A stretch of DNA of 64,000 nucleotides, taken from positions 531,575 to 595,574 of the forward strand of contig NZ_CP023018.1 of NCBI RefSeq assembly GCF_022406875.1, given 5' to 3'. The notes under the pieces are model-generated. The model made no database searches. It was not told the DNA's origin and was given only the letters and a program-made list of their open reading frames with translations. Origin of the DNA: Ectothiorhodosinus mongolicus. GTDB taxonomy: Bacteria > Pseudomonadota > Gammaproteobacteria > Ectothiorhodospirales > Ectothiorhodospiraceae. This document shows positions 57,028-64,000 of the stretch, in pieces (positions within the stretch are counted from its first letter, which is position 1; every line of letters begins with the position of its first letter). The position numbers and the translations under genes are program-made.

Positions 57028-58269
57028 ATGCACAGTCAGGATACTTTGCAGTGGTTACAAGATTCGCTGGATTCCGAAGCGCATGATCTAAGGCGCGAGG
57101 ATGTCCCCATCGTCAAGCTGCTCAATGAGCTCTTGCTCGAAGCCATTCAAGCCGGCGCCTCCGACGTGCATTTTGAACTTCATGATCAGCAACTGCGGGT
57201 GCGCTTTCGCATTGATGGTTTGTTATACACCCGGCGCCAAATGCCACAGCGCCTCGCTGCGCGCATCCATTCGCGACTCAAGGTCATGGGCCGCATGGAT
57301 ATTGCCGAGCGGCGTCTGCCTCAAGATGGTCGCGCTCGGCTGCGCTTTGGCCATTCAGATCCCATCGATTTGCGCATCAGTAGCTGCCCGACTGTGCATG
57401 GCGAGAAACTCGTGGTGCGTATTCTCGATAATCGCCAGACCGGTCTGGGTGTCGATGAGCTAGGTATGTCAGCCGCACAAGCCGAGGATTATCGCAAAGC
57501 CCTAACCCAGCACCAAGGCATGATTCTGGTGACCGGCCCCACCGGCGCGGGAAAAACTGTCACCTTGTATGCCGGCTTAAAACAGCTCAACTCGGGGGAG
57601 CGCAATATTGCCACGGCCGAAGATCCGGTTGAGATCACGCTACCGGGGATAAATCAGCTCAATGTGCATCCCGTCATCGGTTTGAACTTTGCCCGTGCCC
57701 TACGTGCTTTTTTACGCCAAGACCCCGATGTCATCATGGTCGGCGAAATTCGCGACACCGAGACCGCTGAAATGGCCATTAAGGCCGCGCAAACCGGTCA
57801 TTTGGTGCTTTCCACTTTACATACCAATAATGCACCACAAACCTTAGAGCGTTTGGCGCACATGGGTATCCCTGCCTACGGCATTGCCGCCTCAGTCAGT
57901 CTCATCATCGCCCAGCGGCTGCTGCGGCGTTTATGCCCCCACTGTCGCCAAGTGCAAACCCTGCCCATAGGGGCATTACGAGATCTGGGCTTTAGTGATT
58001 CTCAGTTGGCCGAGAACATCCAGCTATTTGCAGCTCAGGGCTGTGAGCACTGCGTGCACGGATATCGCGGTCGCATCGGTATTTATCAGCATCTGCCGGT
58101 GAGTGCAGCGATCCGCGATGTCATCTTAAGCGGCGGTAATAGCCATCAGATTGCGACCTGCGCTGCCCGTGAGGGCATGCGCTCGCTCTATGAAGAGGGC
58201 CTGCTGCGCGCCGCCCAAGGCCTCACCAGCCTGGCCGAAGTGCAGCGCCTACTGAATACCAGCCGCTAA
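57028..58269 (+). CDS. pilB: Type IV pilus assembly ATPase PilB (GspE family)
   Basis: 413 residues. Walker A is GPTGAGKT, the Asp-box region LRQDPDVIMVGEIRDTETAE carries Walker B, and the His box is STLHTNNAPQTLERL. A zinc-binding CPHC/CEHC pair is near residue 310. It powers pilus extension or type II secretion. Compared with full PilB (about 570 residues) the N-terminal GspE_N domain is missing, as in E. coli HofB. The ATG at 57028 is preferred over that at 56992. pilC follows after five bases. Confidence 0.9.
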   Translation: MHSQDTLQWLQDSLDSEAHDLRREDVPIVKLLNELLLEAIQAGASDVHFELHDQQLRVRFRIDGLLYTRRQMPQRLAARIHSRLKVMGRMDIAERRLPQDGRARLRFGHSDPIDLRISSCPTVHGEKLVVRILDNRQTGLGVDELGMSAAQAEDYRKALTQHQGMILVTGPTGAGKTVTLYAGLKQLNSGERNIATAEDPVEITLPGINQLNVHPVIGLNFARALRAFLRQDPDVIMVGEIRDTETAEMAIKAAQTGHLVLSTLHTNNAPQTLERLAHMGIPAYGIAASVSLIIAQRLLRRLCPHCRQVQTLPIGALRDLGFSDSQLAENIQLFAAQGCEHCVHGYRGRIGIYQHLPVSAAIRDVILSGGNSHQIATCAAREGMRSLYEEGLLRAAQGLTSLAEVQRLLNTSR

Positions 58270-58274
58270 GACTC

Positions 58275-59471
58275 ATGCATGTCTTTCATTGGCAGGGTAT
58301 CAATCGGCGTGGCCAGGCCTGCCGCGGCAAAGACTTCGCACCAGATATCGCTCAACTGCGGGCACACTTAGCTCAGCAGGGAGTCACCTTGCTCAAAGCC
58401 AAACCGCGGCGCTGGACGCTGAGCTATAAAAAGCCCGGCTGCAAGCATCAGCCTCTGCAACAAGTGCTGGATGACTGTGCCGACCTCTTGACGGCCGGCA
58501 TCCCCCTTACCGAAACATTGGCACTGATGGTACAAAATCCCGAACACAAAACCCTGCGCAACATGCTCATCACGCTCCGCGATCGCGTGATGGCGGGGCA
58601 AAGCCTGGCCCAAGCCATGGCTGCCGAGCCGCAGTGTTTCAAGCCACTGGCCGTGCATTGGGTACAAGCCGGTGAGCAATCAGGAACCCTATCCAAGGTC
58701 CTAAAACGCCTGGCGCGTCATCTTCAGCGCCGTGTTGAAGCCCGCGCGCGACTGCAAAAAGCCCTGCAATATCCGGTGCTGGTGGTTGCCTTAGGCATCA
58801 TCGTCAGCATCGTCATGCTGATCTTTGTCGTTCCTCAGTTTGAGCTCTTATTTCAAGACTTTGGGGCAGACCTGCCAACACTAACAGTCAAGCTTTTGGC
58901 GCTCTCAGAGGCGCTTCAGACACATGGGCCTCGCTTGGCGCTAGCCATCATCAGCCTAGTGATGCTCAGTGTTGGGATTTACCGCCGCTACGCCCGTCTG
59001 CGCTATCACCTGCATCGAGCCATGCTGCGCACGCCCTTAATCGGTCGCTTTCTGGCATACCAAGCCACTACCCAGTTTGCGCATACACTGACCAGCCTGC
59101 TCCAGGCTGGCATGCCCCTGACCGCGGCCTTAATGCTCATGACACCGGGCATGAACAACCTCGTGTTTCAAGAAACGCTGCGCCAAACCGCCGCTGATAT
59201 CACCCAAGGCCACTCTTTTGCCGCTTGCCTGCGCAACAGTCGCCATTTTCCGCAACATGCCATCAGCCTGATTAGCTTGGGAGAGCAGACCGGCACGCTA
59301 GGTATCATGCTAGAACGGCTAGCCACCCTGATTGATCAGCGCCAAGCCAGTCAAACCGAACGCCTGAGTCAACTCATTGAGCCGGTCTCCATGCTGCTGT
59401 TAGGTGCGCTGGTCGGGACCATGGTGGTCGCATTGTATTTACCCATTATCCAGTTGGGCACCGTACTGTAA
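58275..59471 (+). CDS. pilC: Type IV pilus inner-membrane platform protein PilC (GspF family)
   Basis: 398 residues with two T2SSF repeats, about 65-185 and 270-390, each followed by hydrophobic segments, three in total. Typical stretches are LTAGIPLTETLALM and LLQAGMPLTAALMLM. PilC is the membrane platform on which PilB acts. coaE follows after 17 bases. The pilD prepilin peptidase gene, often between pilC and coaE, is absent here. Confidence 0.93.
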   Translation: MHVFHWQGINRRGQACRGKDFAPDIAQLRAHLAQQGVTLLKAKPRRWTLSYKKPGCKHQPLQQVLDDCADLLTAGIPLTETLALMVQNPEHKTLRNMLITLRDRVMAGQSLAQAMAAEPQCFKPLAVHWVQAGEQSGTLSKVLKRLARHLQRRVEARARLQKALQYPVLVVALGIIVSIVMLIFVVPQFELLFQDFGADLPTLTVKLLALSEALQTHGPRLALAIISLVMLSVGIYRRYARLRYHLHRAMLRTPLIGRFLAYQATTQFAHTLTSLLQAGMPLTAALMLMTPGMNNLVFQETLRQTAADITQGHSFAACLRNSRHFPQHAISLISLGEQTGTLGIMLERLATLIDQRQASQTERLSQLIEPVSMLLLGALVGTMVVALYLPIIQLGTVL

Positions 59472-59488
59472 TCAGGCATCATAAGGGT

Positions 59489-60109
59489 ATGACGACATCT
59501 TCTTTGCCGTTCTGTGTGGGCCTAACCGGTGGCATTGGCTGTGGCAAATCCACCGTGGCGGATGCATTTGCGCATCACGGCATCGACATCATCGATGCCG
59601 ACCTCATGGCCCGAGAAGTGGTTAAACCTGGGACACCAGGCTTGGATGCCCTGATTGACCGCTTTGGAAAAGGTATCTTAAATCCCGAAGGCGCCCTAGA
59701 TCGTCAAGCCTTGCGGACCCAGATCTTTGCCGACCCCAAAGCCCGAGAGCAGCTCGAATCCATACTTCATCCGTTGATCTGGACCGCGATGCGTGCCGCC
59801 CATGCCGAAGTCAAAAGTCCCTATTGCATTATGGCCATTCCCTTGCTGATTGAGTCTGGCAACCTCAATCGCGTGAATCGCATCTTGGTCGTGGACTGTC
59901 CGCCCGAGCTACAAATCCAAAGGGCCATGCAACGTGACCATGCCTCACGCGAACACATTGAGGCGGTTCTAGCCGCACAAGCGAGCCGCAAGCAACGCTT
60001 GGCAGCGGCTGATGATGTGCTGGATAACAGCGGGTCTCACCAAGACTTGCAGACAAAAATCAGTCAACTGCATCAACAGTATCTGCAAAGCGCGGCCTTG
60101 CACGCATAA
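59489..60109 (+). CDS. coaE: Dephospho-CoA kinase
   Basis: 206 residues with the P-loop GLTGGIGCGKSTVADAF, the DADLMAREVVKPGTPG stretch and DVLDNSGSHQDL at the C-terminus. It phosphorylates dephospho-CoA, the last step of coenzyme A synthesis. It lies between pilC and zapD, a standard gammaproteobacterial grouping. The ATG has only AAGGGT close to it, so initiation may depend on coupling with pilC. Confidence 0.96.
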   Translation: MTTSSLPFCVGLTGGIGCGKSTVADAFAHHGIDIIDADLMAREVVKPGTPGLDALIDRFGKGILNPEGALDRQALRTQIFADPKAREQLESILHPLIWTAMRAAHAEVKSPYCIMAIPLLIESGNLNRVNRILVVDCPPELQIQRAMQRDHASREHIEAVLAAQASRKQRLAAADDVLDNSGSHQDLQTKISQLHQQYLQSAALHA

Positions 60110-60236
60110 ATTCTTCTTGCACCAGCGCATCTATCCTGTCTAAGCTTTTGTTTCGGGTGGACAATAAAATACCCAAAAAATAGGGAAGACACCGCGCCCA
60201 CAAGCCGGTAGCCTGCACAGTTCTGAGAAGCGCGGC

Positions 60237-61007
60237 ATGAGTTCCAGTGTGATTTACGAACAACCTCTAAACGAGCGAATCCGTATGTTTATGCGGCTGG
60301 ACGCGCTGTTGGCTCGCCTCGGGCAAACCCTAGCCCAAGACAACATCAACGACACTCACCATGCCATTATCACCTTAGTGGAATTGGTAGCGCTTACCGC
60401 GCGCATGGACATCAAGCAGGAATTGGCCAAGGAATTGGAGCGCCTAAATACCAATCTCGTCAGCTTACGTGAACGGCCCAATGCCGACGTCAACCGCATC
60501 AATACGTTAATCGCGCAACAACGTGCTTGGGTGGATTCCATCTTGGGCTTTGCCGGCTCCATGGACCAACATACCAAGGAAAATGACCTATTCAATAGCA
60601 TCCGCCAGCGCTTAGCAGTACCCGGCGGAACCTGTGCTTTTGATCTGCCGGTCTACCATCACTGGCTCACCCGCCCCAGCTCCGAGCGACGCCAGCTCAT
60701 CAAGCATTGGGCCAGCCCCTTTGACGTGCTTAAAGAACCCATCAGTTCGGTTCTACAGCTGATTCGTCGCAGCGGCCAAAGCGAAACACAAACCGCCCAC
60801 CAAGGATTTTATGACCAGTCTTTGGATGGTCAGCGCCCATGGCAGTTAGTGCGCATTGCCTTACCCCATGGTAGCCCCCTGTATCCAGAGGTCAGCGCTG
60901 GACGTCAGCGCTTTAATGTACGCTTTTTAATCGCTCGTGAGGATGGTCAGCGCGCCTGTCAGACTCAAGAGGATGTCTCGTTCACGCTAAGTTGTTGCGC
61001 CATTTAA
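60237..61007 (+). CDS. zapD: Cell division protein ZapD
   Basis: 256 residues. The start VIYEQPLNERIRMFMRLDAL is characteristic of ZapD (YacF), followed by a helical domain and the C-terminal beta part (QRFNVRFLIAREDGQRA). ZapD bundles FtsZ at the division site. The usual next gene, yacG, is absent; the downstream gene runs the other way. Confidence 0.95.
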   Translation: MSSSVIYEQPLNERIRMFMRLDALLARLGQTLAQDNINDTHHAIITLVELVALTARMDIKQELAKELERLNTNLVSLRERPNADVNRINTLIAQQRAWVDSILGFAGSMDQHTKENDLFNSIRQRLAVPGGTCAFDLPVYHHWLTRPSSERRQLIKHWASPFDVLKEPISSVLQLIRRSGQSETQTAHQGFYDQSLDGQRPWQLVRIALPHGSPLYPEVSAGRQRFNVRFLIAREDGQRACQTQEDVSFTLSCCAI

Positions 61008-61035
61008 ACAGCGCCACAATGGGTTTTGACCGCGT

Positions 61036-61515
61036 TTAGGGTCGGGTCATCAACAGCGGCACAGACACTTCATAGGCCTGACCGCCATAACTAAAGCGCA
61101 CTTGCGCCACCCAGTCCAGCCGCCCCGACATACACATGGCCAGAGCCGACGGCGCCACCCAGTGATTCCCCTGGTGCTGCAGAGCAAAGCGATTCATGCC
61201 CATATCCATACCCGGCATCACATAGGACACCTCGTCCCCTTGCAACGGCAAATTCGACTCTAAGATAAGATCAAAATCCCGCATCGGCAGAATCTGTTCG
61301 GGGCCACGAATACTAACCCAGCCACCGGGTAGATCAACTCGACAAGCCTCCACACCCAGCAAACACCCCTCAGCAGCCGTCAAGCTTTGCTGATCTTGAG
61401 GCGTTGGATCCAGTAGCGGCCGCAACCAGAAATGCGCAGCAGCAATGCCAATCAAGACCAGCAACGGCAGGATATACAATAGGGCTCTGGTTTTAGATAC
61501 GGGTTGATTCATCAA
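61036..61515 (-). CDS. Uncharacterised membrane-anchored protein with Met-rich motif
   Basis: 159 residues. A single N-terminal membrane segment (LLYILPLLVLIGIAAAHFWL) leaves the rest in the periplasm. The soluble part has C51 and C58 near its start, the Met-rich YVMPGMDMGMNRF and a beta-rich end. The pattern recalls FixH/YtkA-type and copper-linked domains, but I cannot assign a function. It overlaps the nudix-thiE fusion by four bases, so it belongs to the argJ operon. Confidence 0.8.
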   Translation of the reverse strand: MMNQPVSKTRALLYILPLLVLIGIAAAHFWLRPLLDPTPQDQQSLTAAEGCLLGVEACRVDLPGGWVSIRGPEQILPMRDFDLILESNLPLQGDEVSYVMPGMDMGMNRFALQHQGNHWVAPSALAMCMSGRLDWVAQVRFSYGGQAYEVSVPLLMTRP

Positions 61516-62465
61516 TGAGGATCATGCCAAAGCCCGGAGATACCGGCAATACCTTGAGCACCCGCCGCCTTGGCTTTCGCCAAGTCCTCAAGCCTCATGC
61601 CGCCCAGGGCATAAACCGGCTGACCGGCTTGGCGCACCCAATCAGCAAACACTGTCCAACCCAAGGGCTTTGCCTGGGGGTGACTGGCGGTCGCCGCCAC
61701 CGGCGAGAGCACCACAAAATCACAGTCCAATCGCTGCGCTAACGCCAAACCCTCAACATCGTGCACCGAGGCGGCCAAGAGACGCCCCTTGGGCACGGGG
61801 CGCGCCTGCCTCGCCTGCACCAAGCGGCGCAGCATCAACTCGGACAGGTGCACCCCATCAGCACCCACGGACATAGCTGCCGCCGGATCGGTATTCACCA
61901 AGAGTCGGGCACCCGCTGCATGACACACGGGCAGCAGTCGCTTGGCCAAGGACAGCAATTGCGCTTTCGGGAGGCGCGGCGCCCGCAGCTGCACCAGCGA
62001 ACCATGGCCTGCGGCCAGTGTTGCCTGCAACCCCGCCATCACGACCTGTGGCGAAGCATCAGCCGGAGTAATCACATAACGAGACGGCAATTGCAACGCC
62101 GCCACAATACTGCGGTTGGCGGCAGGAAAGTCCACATCACCCAAAGCCTCAGCACCTACCCAGGTCAGCGGCTGACCTTCCAAACCTTGTGGCTCACCGC
62201 GATAATCAGTCACCAAAGCCACATGCAAGACCACGCTCAACTCAGGATAATGATGGGTCAGGGTGATCAAAGGCTCCCACGCTAGGACTTCGACACCCAA
62301 TTCCTCACCGCACTCGCGCTTTAACGCCGCATCCACATCCTCGCCGGGCTCCAGTTTTCCGCCGGGAAACTCCCACAGCCCGCCTTGAAATTTATGGGCT
62401 GCCCGCTGCGCCAACAAAACCTCGCCATCGGCATTACGAATGACCGCTACGGCCACCTGCATCAT
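61512..62465 (-). CDS. Nudix hydrolase / thiamine-monophosphate synthase-like fusion
   Basis: 317 residues in two domains. The first 130 are MutT-like, with a complete Nudix box ([20 protein letters not shown] followed by ELGV). The rest resembles ThiE/TenI ([40 protein letters not shown]). Such fusions are common in gammaproteobacteria. MutT hydrolyses 8-oxo-dGTP; the ThiE-like part is of uncertain activity. It overlaps argJ by four bases. Confidence 0.92.
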   Translation of the reverse strand: MMQVAVAVIRNADGEVLLAQRAAHKFQGGLWEFPGGKLEPGEDVDAALKRECGEELGVEVLAWEPLITLTHHYPELSVVLHVALVTDYRGEPQGLEGQPLTWVGAEALGDVDFPAANRSIVAALQLPSRYVITPADASPQVVMAGLQATLAAGHGSLVQLRAPRLPKAQLLSLAKRLLPVCHAAGARLLVNTDPAAAMSVGADGVHLSELMLRRLVQARQARPVPKGRLLAASVHDVEGLALAQRLDCDFVVLSPVAATASHPQAKPLGWTVFADWVRQAGQPVYALGGMRLEDLAKAKAAGAQGIAGISGLWHDPH

Positions 62466-63676
62466 GAACGGTATTCCGCGTTGATGCGCACATAGTCATA
62501 GGAAAAATCGCAGGTATAAATACTGGCCTTGGCCGTGCCGCGACCACCCAGTAAGACCCGTATCAGAATCTCATCCTGCGCCATCACCGCAGCCCCCTGA
62601 GCTTCGGTATACGCCGGCGCTCGCCCACCATCCGCAACGATTTGCACCTCGTCTAGCCAGATGGCTACTTGATCGACATCCAAATCCACCAATCCGGCCC
62701 GCCCCACGGCAGCCAGAATACGTCCCCAGTTAGGATCCGAGGCAAATAAAGCGGTTTTCACCAGCGGCGAATGGGCAATCGTATAGGCCACCTGCCGAGC
62801 CTCCGCCTCATCGCGCCCCCCCTCAACCTGAACCGTGACGAACTTATTGGCACCCTCGCCATCGCGCACAATGGCCTGAGCCAAAGCCAAACACACGCGC
62901 TGCATCGCGGCTTCAAAGCGCACGGCATCCTCGGGTGTCTGTAATGTCACGCCTGAGCGACCGGTGGCCATCAACACACAGGCATCATTGGTTGAGGTAT
63001 CGCCATCCACACTAATAGCGTTAAAGCTTTGCGCATTACACCGCTCGAGCATCGCTTTGAGACTCTGCGGTGCAATCTGCGCATCGGTGGCGATATAAGC
63101 CAGCATCGTCGCCATGTTCGGACAAATCATGCCCGAGCCTTTGGCAATGCCGGTGATACACACCTCGCCACCCGACAACACCACACGCTCACTAAAGCCC
63201 TTGCCCACGGTGTCGGTGGTCATGATGGCGCGCATCGCCGCCAGCCACTGATCCTCTGCTAAAGCCGCATGGGCTGCTGGCAATGCTGCAGCAATGCGGT
63301 CCACCGGCAGCAACTCACCAATCACACCCGTGGAGAAAGGCAATACCGATTGCGGCTCCACCCCGGCAACCGAGGCCAGGGCATGACAACTGGCGATGGC
63401 TGCGGCCAAGCCGGGCTCACCGGTACCCGCATTGGCATTGCCCGCATTGATCAACAAATAGCGTGGCGACGCCACCCGCAGATGCTGCTTAGCAACCTGC
63501 ACCGGTGCCGCACAAAAAGCGTTTTGGGTAAACACCGCCGCACAACTACTGCCCTCAGCCAGCTCAATCAGCAACAGGTCGGCGCGATCACGATAGCGAA
63601 TTCCCGCCGCCACCGCCGCCAGCCGCACCCCGGCCACAGACCACAATTGCGTCGGTTCAGTCAGCCCTACCGCCAT
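62462..63676 (-). CDS. argJ: Arginine biosynthesis bifunctional protein ArgJ
   Basis: 404 residues. The self-cleavage site is in [14 protein letters not shown], before the threonine of MATM. Other landmarks are [14 protein letters not shown] and [13 protein letters not shown]. ArgJ moves acetyl from N-acetylornithine to glutamate, and in bifunctional forms also uses acetyl-CoA. It lies 12 bases after secA, and the secA-argJ-mutT order is common. Confidence 0.97.
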   Translation of the reverse strand: MAVGLTEPTQLWSVAGVRLAAVAAGIRYRDRADLLLIELAEGSSCAAVFTQNAFCAAPVQVAKQHLRVASPRYLLINAGNANAGTGEPGLAAAIASCHALASVAGVEPQSVLPFSTGVIGELLPVDRIAAALPAAHAALAEDQWLAAMRAIMTTDTVGKGFSERVVLSGGEVCITGIAKGSGMICPNMATMLAYIATDAQIAPQSLKAMLERCNAQSFNAISVDGDTSTNDACVLMATGRSGVTLQTPEDAVRFEAAMQRVCLALAQAIVRDGEGANKFVTVQVEGGRDEAEARQVAYTIAHSPLVKTALFASDPNWGRILAAVGRAGLVDLDVDQVAIWLDEVQIVADGGRAPAYTEAQGAAVMAQDEILIRVLLGGRGTAKASIYTCDFSYDYVRINAEYRS

Positions 63677-63688
63677 GACCGTGCTATA

Positions 63689-64000
63689 TCACTCGCCCAA
63701 TTTGCCGTGGCATTGCTTGTATTTTTTGCCGGAGCCACACCAGCAGGGGTCATTTCTGCCCAATTTTGGACCTTCGCGGCGCACGGGCTGCTGCGCCTCT
63801 TGACCACCGGGACCCTGAGCGGCGCTGGGGGCGGGCGCTCCCAGCACGCTACCCGGTTCAGCATGCTTGAACTCCATTTTCGCGGGCGCAGGACTGGCCT
63901 GAGCTTCCATCGCCGCCAGATCTTCGGGCGAACGGACTTGCACCCGCATGAGCATGGTCACAACATCATGCTTAACCCGATCCAGCAAGGATTCAAACAG
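63689..64000 (-). CDS. secA: Protein translocase ATPase SecA, C-terminal part
   Basis: The frame is open to the right edge, so only the last 103 residues are present. The end carries the SecA zinc motif [19 protein letters not shown], which binds SecB and phospholipids. The preceding A/P/Q-rich linker is normal for the SecA tail. The ATPase domains lie outside the window. Confidence 0.97.
   Translation of the reverse strand: MFESLLDRVKHDVVTMLMRVQVRSPEDLAAMEAQASPAPAKMEFKHAEPGSVLGAPAPSAAQGPGGQEAQQPVRREGPKLGRNDPCWCGSGKKYKQCHGKLGE

Overview
This window is chromosomal DNA from a gammaproteobacterium that lives by oxidising reduced sulfur compounds. The evidence is the gene content. It has TusA with heterodisulfide-reductase-like proteins of the cytoplasmic sHdr sulfur-oxidation type, periplasmic thiosulfate-oxidation genes soxYZ and soxB, a cytoplasmic membrane-bound sulfite dehydrogenase (soeABC) and a DsrE-family sulfur-carrier-like protein. 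The housekeeping blocks are typically gammaproteobacterial: trxA/rho beside divergent rhlB, rplM-rpsI, rpmB-rpmG, pilB-pilC-coaE-zapD, secA-argJ-nudix/thiE, coq7 and bamD. A relative of the Chromatiales/Ectothiorhodospiraceae-type sulfur oxidisers fits, but the genus cannot be fixed from this sequence. I see no prophage, insertion sequence, integron, rRNA operon or CRISPR array.

Layout. Positions 1-2660 (minus strand) carry tusA, a decayed dsrE-like remnant, hdrC and a partial hdrB. A perfect FNR-type box lies just upstream of tusA. Positions 3030-7629 (plus) carry a small unknown gene, a BepA-like metalloprotease, soxY, soxZ, a terminator and soxB. Positions 7.7-19.4 kb hold a cation exchanger, a DUF3422 protein, nadC, ilvA, rpiA, an unusual UppP homologue, a 1.28-kilo-residue FAD/Fe-S dehydrogenase and a sigma-54 activator. 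Positions 19.4-23.4 kb hold tRNA-Gln, rpsI, rplM, coq7, a GlcF-like Fe-S protein, a DUF481 barrel and a thin ferredoxin. A candidate small RNA with three CCUCC motifs sits just before purH-purD-glgP. Rho, trxA and rhlB follow. Positions 32.3-36.9 kb are soeCBA, then aspS, a DUF502 protein and an FmdB protein. Positions 40-46 kb contain dsrE-like, folK, folB, rpmB, rpmG, a chorismatase of the XanB2 type, mutM, a ferredoxin, coaD and an MFS transporter. Positions 46-64 kb contain a PA2779/PA2778-type pair, tandem mgtE genes, rluD, bamD, a nitroreductase, glnB, nadE, sucCD, pilBC-coaE-zapD, a nudix-thiE fusion, argJ and the end of secA.

How it fits together. SoxYZ carries sulfur in the periplasm and SoxB releases sulfate from it. 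TusA, the DsrE-like protein and sHdr move and oxidise sulfane sulfur in the cytoplasm to sulfite. SoeABC then oxidises sulfite to sulfate and reduces quinone. Coq7, and probably the chorismatase, supply the ubiquinone.

The most unusual signals are non-coding or degenerate. They are the dsrE remnant between tusA and hdrC, the FNR box, the candidate CCUCC-rich RNA before purH, two long perfect palindromes that supply stop codons to convergent genes, a strong terminator inside the signal-peptide region of the PA2778-type gene, clustered half-sites before soeA, and a UppP homologue lacking a key glutamate.
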